Source: Fimenecus sp052273625 (GTDB lineage: Bacteria; Bacillota; Clostridia; Oscillospirales; Acutalibacteraceae). Taken from it: 46,870 nt of DNA. Below are positions 7,156-15,794 of the stretch, in pieces. Location: NCBI GenBank assembly GCA_052273625.1, contig DAVZHW010000014.1, positions 1-46,870 of the forward strand. The letters are read 5' to 3'. A program made the translations under genes and the position numbers. The notes beneath the pieces are model-generated. The model made no database searches. It had not been told where the DNA came from and saw only the letters and a list, made by a program, of their open reading frames with translations. Positions within the stretch are counted from its first letter, which is position 1. Every line of letters starts with the position of its first letter.

Positions 7156-8561
7156 GCCGTGTATTAGCTTTTGATTTCGGCGCATCTACGGGCAGAGCGA
7201 TTTTAGGCGAGTACGAAAACGGAAGGTTGAGCTACCGTGAAATTCATCGCTTTGACAATGAATTGGTAACGGAGAACGGAAAGCTCTGTTGGAACTTCCC
7301 ATATCTTCTTTCAGAGGTCAAAAAGGCAATCGAAATGGCAAATGATGTTGACTCGCTTGCTTTTGACACTTGGGGAGTTGACTACGGTATAATCGGGGCG
7401 GACGGAGAGCTGAAGGGCTTGCCCGTTTGCTACCGTGATACAAGAACGAAGAATGCACCCGAAAAAATATTTGAAAAAATTTCTCCCGAGCGTTTATATG
7501 CACTTACGGGAAATCAGATAATGAACATAAACACGCTTTTTCAGCTGAGTGTTGAGGATAAAGACGGCGATATGTTCTTATTTATGCCCGATTTGTTTGC
7601 TTATGCTCTTTGCTCCGTGAAATCTGCCGAGCAGACAATAGCTTCGACCTCGCAGATGCTTGATTTGGAAAAGGTCTGTTGGCAAAAAGAGGCTTTTGCA
7701 CTTTCAAATAAAAATGAAAAAATGCTTCCGCCGATAGTTAAAAGTGCAAGCGTGGCAGGAGAATATAACGGTATAAAGGTTATTAAGGTTGCGGGGCACG
7801 ATACGCAATGTGCGGTATGCGCTATGCCGGAGGCAGACGGCGAAACACCTGCATTTTTATCCTGCGGAACTTGGTCGCTTATTGGCTGCGAAAACGATTT
7901 GCCGATACTCACGGAAAAGAGCATGGAGGACGAGCTTTCAAACGAGCTGGGCGCAAACGGAAAGATAAATTATCTTAAAAACATAAGCGGACTTTGGCTT
8001 ATTCAGGAGATAAGACGTAATTTCAGAAAAGAGGGCAAGGAGTATTCATACAACGATATGGAGCAGCTTGCAAGACGGGAAAAGGCGTTCGGGTTTTTTA
8101 TAAATCCCGACGACGAGGTCTTTGCAACGCCCGAAAATATGCCTGAAAAAATCCGTGATTTTTGTAAAAATACGGGACAGGGTATACCCGAAACCGACGG
8201 TGCGCTTGTCAGATGTATATATGAGAGCCTTGCGATGAAATACCGCTTCGCCATTGAACAGATCGAGGAAAACACGGGCAAAAAATTTGACGTACTTCAT
8301 CTGCTCGGCGGCGGAACAAAGGACAGCTTCCTGTGCCAAATGACGGCGGACAGCCTTGACATTCCCGTTACGGCAGGACCGACAGAAGCTACGGCACTCG
8401 GAAATATTATGCTTCAGCTGATAGCTCTCGGCGACCTCGAGAGCGTTGAGGACGGAAGAAGGCTCTTGGCTTCCTCGGAAAATGTTAAAATCTATAAGCC
8501 CGAGAACGCAAGAGAATTTTCTGCGGCATACGATAAATTCAAAACTGTTATTACTAAATAA
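7152..8561 (+). CDS. FGGY-family L-fuculokinase (RhaB-like)
   Basis: A 469-residue FGGY carbohydrate kinase with the N-terminal phosphate-binding DFGASTGR, DTWGVDYG, and a C-terminal LLGGGTKDSFLCQMTAD. By context it phosphorylates L-fuculose. In sequence style (DTWGVDY, CYRDTRT, NTLFQL) it resembles rhamnulokinase RhaB more than E. coli FucK, so the locus seems to have recruited a RhaB-type kinase. Activity on L-rhamnulose is possible. Its start overlaps fucU by 4 bp, implying translational coupling. I leave the symbol empty because fucK and rhaB cannot be separated by eye. Confidence 0.88.
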   Translation: MSRVLAFDFGASTGRAILGEYENGRLSYREIHRFDNELVTENGKLCWNFPYLLSEVKKAIEMANDVDSLAFDTWGVDYGIIGADGELKGLPVCYRDTRTKNAPEKIFEKISPERLYALTGNQIMNINTLFQLSVEDKDGDMFLFMPDLFAYALCSVKSAEQTIASTSQMLDLEKVCWQKEAFALSNKNEKMLPPIVKSASVAGEYNGIKVIKVAGHDTQCAVCAMPEADGETPAFLSCGTWSLIGCENDLPILTEKSMEDELSNELGANGKINYLKNISGLWLIQEIRRNFRKEGKEYSYNDMEQLARREKAFGFFINPDDEVFATPENMPEKIRDFCKNTGQGIPETDGALVRCIYESLAMKYRFAIEQIEENTGKKFDVLHLLGGGTKDSFLCQMTADSLDIPVTAGPTEATALGNIMLQLIALGDLESVEDGRRLLASSENVKIYKPENAREFSAAYDKFKTVITK

Positions 8562-8578
8562 TAAAAGGAGAATGTACT

Positions 8579-10363
8579 ATGAAATATCCTAAAATAGGTA
8601 TTCGTCCCGTTATTGACGGAAGATGGGGCGGCGTTCGTGAGAGCCTTGAAAATCAGACAATGGGTATGGCAACATCTGCCGCAAGGCTCATTGAGGAAAA
8701 GCTTTGCTATCCCGACGGAACACCCGTACAGTGCGTTGTCAGCAACACGACAATCGGCGGCGGTGCCGAAGCGGCAGAGTGCGAGGAGCAGTTTGCAGGC
8801 GAAAATGTTATCGCAACGCTTACCGTTACACCCTGTTGGTGCTACGGTATGGAAACATACGATATGAACCCGAAAACAATTAAGGCTGTTTGGGGCTTCA
8901 ACGGTACTGAAAGACCGGGCGCAGTTTATCTTGCGGCTGTTATGGCGGCCTATGCACAGAACGGTATGCCCGCATTCTCAATCTACGGTCACGACGTTCA
9001 GGATATGGACGACAGATCTATTCCCGAGGATGTTGCGGAGAAGATTTTGCGTTTTGCAAAATGTGCGGTATCGGTCGGCTGGATGAAAAACAAGTCCTAT
9101 GTAAACCTCGGCGGCGTCGCAATGGGTATCGCAGGCTCGTACTGCAACGCTTCTTTCTTCAGAGAGTATCTCGGTATCCGTCCCGAATGGGTTGATATGA
9201 CCGAAATCGTTCGCAGAATTACCCTTGAAATTTATGACCATGAGGAATACGACAGAGCAATCAAGTGGGTTCGTGAAAACTGCAAAGAGGGCTTTGATGT
9301 AAACGCAGGCAAGGATTTGCCCGAAATTATCAGAAAATCAAAGGTTGTTGCTCCCGATAAGGATTGGGAATTTATAACAAAGATGACGCTTGTTGTCCGT
9401 GATATTCTTTTCGGCAACAAAAAGCTTGACGAGATGGGCTGGCACGAAGAGGCACTCGGTAAGAATGCTGTCGCAGGCGGCTTCCAGGGACAGAGAAACT
9501 GGACGGACTGGCTTCCGAACGCTGACTTTACCGAAGCTATAATGGCTTCGACCTTCAATTGGAACGGTAAAAAGATGCCGACACCCTTTGCAACCGAGAA
9601 CGATACGCTCAACGGTGCGGCTATGATTTTGGGAACTCTTGTTTCCGATACAGCGCCCTGCTTCCATGATGTTCGTACATATTGGAGCCCCGAGGCTTGC
9701 GAAAGAGTAACGGGCAAAAGACCCGACGGCGTTGCAAAGGACGGATTTATTCATCTTATCAACTCGGGTGCTACTGCTCTTGACGGCTGCGGCGCTTCAA
9801 AGAACGAGAACGGCGAAAATTGTATGAAACCGTTCTGGAAGATGAATGACAATGACATAAACGCTTGCATCGAGGCAACCGATTGGTGCAGAGCTAACTA
9901 TGAATATTTCAGAGGCGGCGGATTTTCCTCACACTTCCGTTGTAACGCACAGATGCCCGTTACAATGCTTCGTGTGAATATCGTTGACGGCATAGGTCCG
10001 GTGCTTCAGCTTGCAGAGGGATATACCGTTGATCTCCCCGACGAAATCCACAACACAATCGACCAAAGAACAGACAAAACTTGGCCGACAACCTGGTTTG
10101 CTCCCACTCTCACGGGCGAGGGCGCATTCAAGGACGTATACAGCGTAATGGCAAATTGGGGTGCCAACCACGGCGTAACCGTTTACGGGCACGTCGGCGA
10201 CAAGCTCATCACACTTGCTTCTATGCTCAGAATTCCCGTTAATATGCACAATGTTGACGAGTCAAGAATTTTCCGTCCGCATTGCTGGGCTGCATTCGGT
10301 ACGGACGACAGGCAGGCTGCCGACTACAATGCCTGCAAGACCTACGGTGCACTTTATAAATAA
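8579..10363 (+). CDS. fucI: L-fucose isomerase
   Basis: An Mn2+-dependent ketol isomerase converting L-fucose to L-fuculose, the first committed step after mutarotation. The 594-residue length is close to the E. coli enzyme (about 591). The N-terminal IGIRPVIDGRWGGVRESLE, the metal-site region around FATENDTLNG, and the C-terminal MHNVDESRIFRPHCW to ACKTYGALYK are typical. It is the last gene of the operon, 17 bp after the kinase, with AAAGGAGAA as RBS. A hairpin follows. No fucose permease or lactaldehyde reductase is adjacent. Confidence 0.96.
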   Translation: MKYPKIGIRPVIDGRWGGVRESLENQTMGMATSAARLIEEKLCYPDGTPVQCVVSNTTIGGGAEAAECEEQFAGENVIATLTVTPCWCYGMETYDMNPKTIKAVWGFNGTERPGAVYLAAVMAAYAQNGMPAFSIYGHDVQDMDDRSIPEDVAEKILRFAKCAVSVGWMKNKSYVNLGGVAMGIAGSYCNASFFREYLGIRPEWVDMTEIVRRITLEIYDHEEYDRAIKWVRENCKEGFDVNAGKDLPEIIRKSKVVAPDKDWEFITKMTLVVRDILFGNKKLDEMGWHEEALGKNAVAGGFQGQRNWTDWLPNADFTEAIMASTFNWNGKKMPTPFATENDTLNGAAMILGTLVSDTAPCFHDVRTYWSPEACERVTGKRPDGVAKDGFIHLINSGATALDGCGASKNENGENCMKPFWKMNDNDINACIEATDWCRANYEYFRGGGFSSHFRCNAQMPVTMLRVNIVDGIGPVLQLAEGYTVDLPDEIHNTIDQRTDKTWPTTWFAPTLTGEGAFKDVYSVMANWGANHGVTVYGHVGDKLITLASMLRIPVNMHNVDESRIFRPHCWAAFGTDDRQAADYNACKTYGALYK

Positions 10364-10371
10364 CATTAAAC

Positions 10372-10408
10372 GAAAGCCGCATCTGTCAGAGGATGTGGCT
10401 TTCATTGT
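10372..10408 (+). terminator. Probable terminator of the fucose operon
   Basis: A 12-bp stem GAAAGCCGCATC (10372-10383) / GATGTGGCTTTC (10392-10403) with one wobble and an 8-nt loop. The T-run after it is weak (ATTGTAAG), so termination may be partial. Confidence 0.5.
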
Positions 10409-10544
10409 AAGTCAATTAACGTCAAATTGTGAATAAAGTGTTAAGTAAGCGAAAAAATTATAATATAATCAAACTAATTCGCTACAAATTTATGTAAACG
10501 AACTTTAGATAGTGTTAAAATAAATGCCAAGGAGGTAGATCAGC

Positions 10545-10868
10545 ATGACACACGATCTTAAAGCAATTGGAAGAAGAATCGCAACAGTGCGCAGAGAAAT
10601 GAATTTGTCTCAAAAGGACCTTGCAGCAAAAATCAATATTTCAAACAACCATTTGTCGAATATTGAGACAGGTAAGTCTGCACCGGGCTTTGCAACATTT
10701 CTTGACATATGCACCATCCTCAATGCCGATGTTACGTACATAATTGGCGGAGATATTTATCCTTCTCCCGACGATGCGACAATAAACAGATTTAAGAGAA
10801 AGAGTCCCGAGGACAAGATGACGATCGGCAGAATTATTGACATTTTCCCCGATATGCCCGTACTTTAA
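10545..10868 (+). CDS. XRE-family helix-turn-helix regulator
   Basis: A 107-residue protein with an N-terminal Cro/CI-type HTH (about residues 7-62; LSQKDLAAKINISNNHLSNIETGK) and a short C-terminal tail without recognisable sensor. It is small and cytoplasmic. It stands alone between the fucose operon and a sodium symporter, with a strong AAGGAGG RBS and an extended -10 (TGTTAAAAT ending at 10521). It could regulate either neighbour, but nothing in the sequence shows which. A good terminator follows. Confidence 0.88.
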   Translation: MTHDLKAIGRRIATVRREMNLSQKDLAAKINISNNHLSNIETGKSAPGFATFLDICTILNADVTYIIGGDIYPSPDDATINRFKRKSPEDKMTIGRIIDIFPDMPVL

Positions 10869-10900
10869 TTTCGAGATATTTGATTAAATCAAAAAGCGTG

Positions 10901-10945
10901 AAAGCACACGATTTACCCGACGGTAAGTTATGTGCTTTTTATATT
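10901..10945 (+). terminator. Terminator after the XRE regulator
   Basis: AAAGCACA pairs with TGTGCTTT, and an inner ATTTACC/GGTAAGT closes a CGAC loop. The stem is followed by TTATATTTTT. Confidence 0.8.
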
Positions 10946-11014
10946 TTTACAAGCGATAAAATACCGATTTTTGATTAAAAACGCAACAAATTCAGTTTTT
11001 ACTGTATTTTTATG

Positions 11015-11042
11015 TTGAAATATTATAATGTTTTGGTATAAT
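11015..11042 (+). promoter_or_regulatory. Predicted promoter of the sodium symporter gene
   Basis: TTGAAA (11015-11020), 16-bp spacer and extended -10 TGGTATAAT ending at 11042. Confidence 0.6.
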
Positions 11043-11079
11043 TATAATAATAGTCTCAAAAAATATTAGGAGAAATAAA

Positions 11080-12507
11080 ATGGAAAAGAAAGAAACAAGA
11101 GGTGGATTTTCAACCTCGCTCGGATTTATACTTGCAGCCGCAGGCTCGGCAATAGGCCTCGGCAACCTGTGGCGCTTCCCGTATCTTGCGGCGAAGGACG
11201 GCGGCGGATTGTTTATAGTTATATATATACTCTTTTCGCTTACCTTCGGCTTCGCACTTATGACAACGGAAATAGCAATAGGAAGAAAAACAGGCTTGAG
11301 CCCGTTCCAAGCATACGGAAAGGTTGATAAGCGTTTCAAGTTTATCGGCGTTTTGGCAACGCTCGTGCCGGTGTTGATTTTTCCGTATTACTGCGTTATC
11401 GGCGGTTGGGTTACAAAATATGCGTTCACATACGCAACAGGCGGTGCTTCTCAGATAAGAGAGGTAGGACCCAATCAGTTCTTCGGCAATTTTATTACCG
11501 CACAGGCTTCCCCGATAATTTGGTTCCTTGTGTTTATGGCTCTTACGGCTGTTGTCGTAATTCTCGGCGTTGACAAGGGAATTGAAAAGGCGTCAAAGAT
11601 AATGATGCCGATTCTTGCGGTGCTTATTATCGGAATTTCGGTTTATTCGCTTACACTCAAGCACACGGACGAAAACGGCGTTACCCGTACTGCTCTTGAT
11701 GGCTTAAAAATTTATCTTATTCCGAGCCTCGACGGAATTACACCGTCAAAGTTTGTAACCGTTGCGCTTGACGCAATGGGACAGATGTTCTACTCAATGA
11801 GCCTTGCTATGGGTATTATGATAACCTATGGCTCATATTGCAGAAAGGACAGCAATCTTATTTCATCCGTTAATCAGATTGAGATTTTCGACACGGCGGT
11901 TGCACTTTTTGCAGGTCTTATTATGATTCCGACCGTTTATGTCTTCCAGGGCAGAGAGGGTCTTTCACAGGCAGGACCCGGACTTATGTTCAAGGCTCTT
12001 CCTGCAATTTTTGAAGAAATGGGCAAGCTCGGCGAGGTAGTCGGCGCATGCTTCTTTCTGCTTGTGCTTTTTGCTGCGCTCACATCGTCAATTTCGCTTA
12101 TGGAAACTGTCGCTTCGGTATTTATCGACCGCTTCAAAATGTCAAGACCAAAGGCTACGGGCGTAACATTCATTTGTGCTGTGCTTATCGGCGTTACGGT
12201 TTGTCTCGGCTACAACGTTTGGTACTTTGAGGCAACTCTCCCCAACGGTGCGACAGGACAGCAGATACTCGATATCCTTGACTATGTTTCCAACAGTATT
12301 CTGATGCCGATCGTTGCGATTTTCACATGCGTTCTTATCGGCTGGGTAGTTAAGCCTGAATATGTTGTCGATGAAGTTAAGCAGGGCATCGGTAATAAGA
12401 AATTCCGCAGAGAAAAGCTTTATGTTGTTATGATGAAATTCGTAGCTCCCGTGCTTCTTTTCTTCATCTTCTTGCAGGCATTCAATGTATTTTCATTCTT
12501 AAAGTAA
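11080..12507 (+). CDS. Sodium-dependent amino-acid symporter (NSS/SNF family)
   Basis: A 475-residue, roughly 12-helix inner-membrane transporter of the neurotransmitter:sodium symporter family (LeuT/MhsT/TnaT type). The N-terminal TM1 has the unwound GSAIGLGNLWRFPY motif that binds Na+ and the substrate amino group. TM6 and TM8 regions (FYSMSLAMGIMITYGSY; FAALTSSISLMET) are also typical. Bacterial members carry amino acids such as Trp, Tyr, Leu or branched chains; the exact substrate cannot be read here. Monocistronic, with ATTAGGAGAAA RBS and its own terminator. Na+ coupling follows from the family. Confidence 0.93.
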   Translation: MEKKETRGGFSTSLGFILAAAGSAIGLGNLWRFPYLAAKDGGGLFIVIYILFSLTFGFALMTTEIAIGRKTGLSPFQAYGKVDKRFKFIGVLATLVPVLIFPYYCVIGGWVTKYAFTYATGGASQIREVGPNQFFGNFITAQASPIIWFLVFMALTAVVVILGVDKGIEKASKIMMPILAVLIIGISVYSLTLKHTDENGVTRTALDGLKIYLIPSLDGITPSKFVTVALDAMGQMFYSMSLAMGIMITYGSYCRKDSNLISSVNQIEIFDTAVALFAGLIMIPTVYVFQGREGLSQAGPGLMFKALPAIFEEMGKLGEVVGACFFLLVLFAALTSSISLMETVASVFIDRFKMSRPKATGVTFICAVLIGVTVCLGYNVWYFEATLPNGATGQQILDILDYVSNSILMPIVAIFTCVLIGWVVKPEYVVDEVKQGIGNKKFRREKLYVVMMKFVAPVLLFFIFLQAFNVFSFLK

Positions 12508-12524
12508 TAAAAAATAATTTTTGA

Positions 12525-12553
12525 GAATCCCGATTCGTCGGGGTTCTTTTTTT
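12525..12553 (+). terminator. Terminator of the symporter gene
   Basis: GAATCCCGA (12525-12533), TTCG loop, TCGGGGTTC (12538-12546), then seven T. Textbook intrinsic terminator. Confidence 0.9.
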
Positions 12554-12556
12554 ATG

Positions 12557-12585
12557 TTGAAAGAGCTTTTTGTTTGTGCTAAAAT
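12557..12585 (+). promoter_or_regulatory. Predicted promoter of the 12623 gene
   Basis: TTGAAA (12557-12562), 17-bp spacer and extended -10 TGCTAAAAT ending at 12585. Confidence 0.6.
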
Positions 12586-12622
12586 GTTATTGTAGAAATT
12601 TGCGGCTTTGGAGGATACTAAA

Positions 12623-13168
12623 ATGGAAAACAACGAAATCGAAAGACCTCAAAGCAAGGCAGAGCTTGAAGCACAGGCATTGATTGAGCAAAAGCCGAAG
12701 GAAAATGTTTTGCTTGGCATTTTAGGTGCGTTTCTTTTTTCTCTCGTGGGCGGAGTTGTTTATTTTGTACTGTATCAGCTTGGATACCTTGCTGCGTTAA
12801 GCGGTATCGTTGCGGTTATCTGCGCTATGTACGGCTACAAGCTTTTCGCAAAGGGCGAGAGCAAAAAGACAGTTGTAATTGCGGTGATAATGTCATTCGT
12901 CGTAATTGTTTTTGCTTGGTACGGTTGTCTTGCAAAAGACGTTTATAATGCTTATGCGGAATGGTATCAGGCAGGCGAAATTGATTATACAATAACTTTC
13001 TCAACTGCGTTTTCAAATGCTTATAAGTTCCTTGACGATATTGATGTGGCAAGGTCTTATTACACTGACTTGGTTATGAGCTTGTTTCTTTCGATTATCG
13101 GCTGTGTCGGAATGTTTGTAAGGAATAATTCCGCCAAAAAGATGAAGTCAAAGGGCAAAACAGAATAA
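12623..13168 (+). CDS. Multi-pass membrane protein, unknown function
   Basis: A 181-residue protein with a polar N-terminus (about 30 residues) and hydrophobic segments near residues 35-55, 60-80, 85-105 and 145-165, giving three to four helices. I chose ATG at 12623 rather than the in-frame TTG at 12608, because GGAGG at 12610-12614 is then a well-spaced RBS. The C-terminus is strongly basic (Lys-rich), as expected for a cytoplasmic tail. No family recognised. It has its own promoter and is followed by an independent promoter for the FAD dehydrogenase. Confidence 0.7.
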   Translation: MENNEIERPQSKAELEAQALIEQKPKENVLLGILGAFLFSLVGGVVYFVLYQLGYLAALSGIVAVICAMYGYKLFAKGESKKTVVIAVIMSFVVIVFAWYGCLAKDVYNAYAEWYQAGEIDYTITFSTAFSNAYKFLDDIDVARSYYTDLVMSLFLSIIGCVGMFVRNNSAKKMKSKGKTE

Positions 13169-13184
13169 TGCCTTTGCTATGCGG

Positions 13185-13213
13185 TTGACAAAAACGGGAT
13201 ACCGTGATAAAAT
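13185..13213 (+). promoter_or_regulatory. Predicted promoter of the FAD dehydrogenase gene
   Basis: TTGACA (13185-13190), 17-bp spacer and extended -10 TGATAAAAT ending at 13213. Confidence 0.75.
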
Positions 13214-13224
13214 TTAGCGTGGTA

Positions 13225-13265
13225 AAGGTTTACGGTGCTTTCTTTTCAACAAGGCCGTAAACCTT
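13225..13265 (+). promoter_or_regulatory. Leader hairpin of the FAD dehydrogenase gene
   Basis: A perfect 11-bp inverted repeat, AAGGTTTACGG (13225-13235) and CCGTAAACCTT (13255-13265), with a 19-nt loop. It starts a few bases after the predicted transcription start and ends shortly before the RBS (AGGAG at 13275-13279). It may be a 5' stabiliser, an operator or a regulatory hairpin. There is no clean T-run, so a terminator is less likely. Confidence 0.5.
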
Positions 13266-13287
13266 ATTATATTTTAGGAGTAAGATT

Positions 13288-14664
13288 ATGAAATACGATG
13301 TAGTAATTGTCGGAGCAGGTCCCGGAGGAATTTTCTCCGCTTATGAGCTTGTGAAAATGAACCCGTCGCTTAAAATAGTTGTTCTTGAGGCGGGAAATCC
13401 GCTTGATAAAAGAAAATGCCCGATTGACGGCAAGAAGATTAAATCCTGTATCGGCTGCAAGCCCTGTTCGATAATGAACGGCTTTGGCGGCGCAGGTGCA
13501 TTTTCCGACGGTAAGTATAATATTACAAACCAATTCGGCGGAACTCTCTATGAGTACATAGGCAAGGATGAAGCTCTTGACCTTATGCACTATGTTGATG
13601 AAATCAACCTCAGATACGGCGGAGAGGGAACTAAGCTTTATTCGACCGCAAATTCGGAAATTAAGAAGCAGTGCTTACAGCACGGACTCACGCTTCTTGA
13701 CGCTTCTGTTCGCCATCTCGGAACGGATATTAACTATGTTGTTCTTGAAAATCTTTATAACGACTTAAAGGACAAGGTTGACTTTAAGTTCAGAGCAGTT
13801 GCGAAAAAAGTTGAAAAGACCGATAATACTTATATAGTCAACACCGAGGACGGCGAGAGCTATGAGGCTGACACCTGTGTTATCTCTGTCGGCAGAAGCG
13901 GAAGCAAGTGGATGGAATCGGTTTGCGACGACCTTAAAATTCCGTCAAAGAGCAACCGTGTTGACATTGGCGTCAGAGTTGAGCTGCCGTATGAGATTTT
14001 CTCACACCTTACAGACGAGCTTTATGAGAGCAAAATCGTTTACCGCACTACAAAGTATGAGGACCTTGTCAGAACCTTCTGTATGAATCCCAAGGGTGCT
14101 GTTGTAAATGAAAATACAAACGGAATTGTAACCGTAAACGGACACAGCTACGAGGACCCTGCAAAGCAGACAAACAACACAAACTTTGCGCTTTTGGTAG
14201 CAAAACATTTCTCTGAGCCGTTTAAGGACAGTAACGGCTACGGCGAGAGCATTGCGAAGCTTTCAAATATGCTCGGAGGCGGCGTTATCGTTCAGCGCTT
14301 CGGCGACCTTATCAACGGTAAGCGAAGCACTCCCGACAGAATAAGAGAGGCGTTTATCACGCCCACACTCAATGCAACGCCCGGCGACTTGAGCTTGGTT
14401 ATCCCGAAACGAATTCTTGACGGCATTATCGAAATGATTTATGCGCTTGACAAGATTGCGCCCGGTACTGCGAACACCGATACGCTTCTTTACGGCGTTG
14501 AGGTTAAGTTCTACAATATGGAGGTTGCGCTTGACGAGCATTTGCAGACCTGCTATAACGGACTTTATGTTATCGGCGACTGCAGCGGTATTACCCATTC
14601 TCTTTCGCACGCTTCGGCAAGCGGTATTCATGTTGCAAGAGATATTGTGTCAAAGAAAAAATAA
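13288..14664 (+). CDS. FAD-dependent dehydrogenase, COG2509-like
   Basis: A 458-residue cytoplasmic flavoprotein. The N-terminal Rossmann motif GAGPGG (9-14) and the acidic end of the second strand (VVLEAG) bind FAD; the C-terminal GDCSGITHSLSHASASG closes the FAD site. This matches the uncharacterised FAD-dependent dehydrogenase group often annotated as COG2509. It has a Cys cluster at 44, 54, 57 and 60 (C-x9-C-x2-C-x2-C), just before NGFGGAGAFSDGK, that could bind an Fe-S centre or act in redox; this is inference. No substrate can be assigned. Transcribed alone. Confidence 0.85.
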   Translation: MKYDVVIVGAGPGGIFSAYELVKMNPSLKIVVLEAGNPLDKRKCPIDGKKIKSCIGCKPCSIMNGFGGAGAFSDGKYNITNQFGGTLYEYIGKDEALDLMHYVDEINLRYGGEGTKLYSTANSEIKKQCLQHGLTLLDASVRHLGTDINYVVLENLYNDLKDKVDFKFRAVAKKVEKTDNTYIVNTEDGESYEADTCVISVGRSGSKWMESVCDDLKIPSKSNRVDIGVRVELPYEIFSHLTDELYESKIVYRTTKYEDLVRTFCMNPKGAVVNENTNGIVTVNGHSYEDPAKQTNNTNFALLVAKHFSEPFKDSNGYGESIAKLSNMLGGGVIVQRFGDLINGKRSTPDRIREAFITPTLNATPGDLSLVIPKRILDGIIEMIYALDKIAPGTANTDTLLYGVEVKFYNMEVALDEHLQTCYNGLYVIGDCSGITHSLSHASASGIHVARDIVSKKK

Positions 14665-14681
14665 TTTAATTTCAGTTGTAT

Positions 14682-14709
14682 AAACGGGTGGAAATGCCAC
14701 CCGTTTTTT
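14682..14709 (+). terminator. Terminator of the FAD dehydrogenase gene
   Basis: AAACGGGTGG (14682-14691), AAATG loop (14692-14696), CCACCCGTTT (14697-14706), then T. Confidence 0.88.
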
Positions 14710-14733
14710 ATGTTGTCGATAAGCCTTGCTTTA

Positions 14734-14762
14734 TTGACACAAGAGCAATATTATGGTATATT
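14734..14762 (+). promoter_or_regulatory. Predicted promoter of the polysaccharide-export operon
   Basis: TTGACA (14734-14739), 17-bp spacer and extended -10 TGGTATATT ending at 14762. Confidence 0.7.
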
Positions 14763-14818
14763 TTATTGTGTATATTAACGCTTGAAAACAAGCTAAAAAC
14801 ATTAAAGGTAGTGGATTA

Positions 14819-15778
14819 ATGTCAAAGAATAAAATTGTCACCGCCGTTTGTGCTGTGTTAGGACTTCTCGGACTCGGTTGCGGTCTTTATGATTTCCAAA
14901 ACGGCGTATGGGTGCTTGATGTTGAAAGAATTGTAATTTGTATGTTCGGACCGACGCTCGTTGTCGGCGGATTGCTGTTTATATTGCTTAACAGAAAGGA
15001 GCTTGCTGCTACAAGTGTGGGCTTTAGCAAGTACCGTTACTTGGTCGGCAACCTCATTTCAAGAGATTTGAAGGTTAAATATCGCCGCAGCACGCTCGGC
15101 TTTTTGTGGAGCGTCCTCAATCCTCTTTTGATGGCTCTTGTTATCAATGCGGTATTCTCAAATTTGTTCAAATTCAAGATTGAATATTTCATAGTTTATT
15201 ACCTTACGGGCTCGCTCATATTCAACTTTATGACCGAGGCTACAAGTGCGTCGCTTACGTCTGTTTTGGGTGCGGCTTCGCTTATAAAAAAAGTTTATAT
15301 TCCTAAATATATATTCCCGCTTGAGAAGTGTCTGTTCGCCTTTGTGAATATGCTTTTCTCATCTGTTGCGGTAATTATCGTAATACTTATCAAGCGTATG
15401 CCGGTGCATTGGACTGCGTTGCTGTTCTTCTTCCCGATGATATGCGTTTTGATATTCAGCCTTGGAATGAGCCTGATACTTTCGTCCGTAAACGTCTTTT
15501 TTAGAGATGTCGGACACCTCTATTCGGTATTTACGGTTGCGTGGATGTATTTGACGCCCATCATTTATCCTAAGGATATACTTCCCGAGTTCATTTTGAA
15601 TATAATGAACTTAAATCCGATGTTCTATTATGTTGAATATTTCAGAGAGGTGGTAATGTACGGCACCGTTCCTAACCTTGCCGCCCATCTGATGTGTATT
15701 ATTTATGCGTTTTTGTTCCTTGCTCTCGGACTTATAATCTTTAAGAAGCAGCAGGATAGATTTATTCTTTATATTTAA
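14819..15778 (+). CDS. Polysaccharide-export ABC transporter permease (Wzm/TagG-like)
   Basis: An ABC-2 family inner-membrane permease of 319 residues that, with the next gene, would flip or export a lipid-linked polysaccharide. The core begins near residue 70 (LVGNLISRDLKVKYRRSTLGFLWSVLNP), the characteristic amphipathic entry of Wzm/TagG proteins, and contains six hydrophobic helices. About 70 extra residues at the N-terminus form two more predicted helices, which makes it longer than the usual 260 or so. ATG is preceded by a modest AAGGTAG. It is the first of three co-directional, nearly overlapping genes. Confidence 0.9.
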   Translation: MSKNKIVTAVCAVLGLLGLGCGLYDFQNGVWVLDVERIVICMFGPTLVVGGLLFILLNRKELAATSVGFSKYRYLVGNLISRDLKVKYRRSTLGFLWSVLNPLLMALVINAVFSNLFKFKIEYFIVYYLTGSLIFNFMTEATSASLTSVLGAASLIKKVYIPKYIFPLEKCLFAFVNMLFSSVAVIIVILIKRMPVHWTALLFFFPMICVLIFSLGMSLILSSVNVFFRDVGHLYSVFTVAWMYLTPIIYPKDILPEFILNIMNLNPMFYYVEYFREVVMYGTVPNLAAHLMCIIYAFLFLALGLIIFKKQQDRFILYI

Positions 15779-15794
15779 GGGGGGGAGAGCTTAA

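Noticed and set aside
6002..10363. Operon considered as rhamnose rather than fucose catabolism
   Set aside because: Although the kinase is RhaB-like, the isomerase is clearly FucI (594 residues, FucI motifs) and the mutarotase is FucU, so fucose is the better call.
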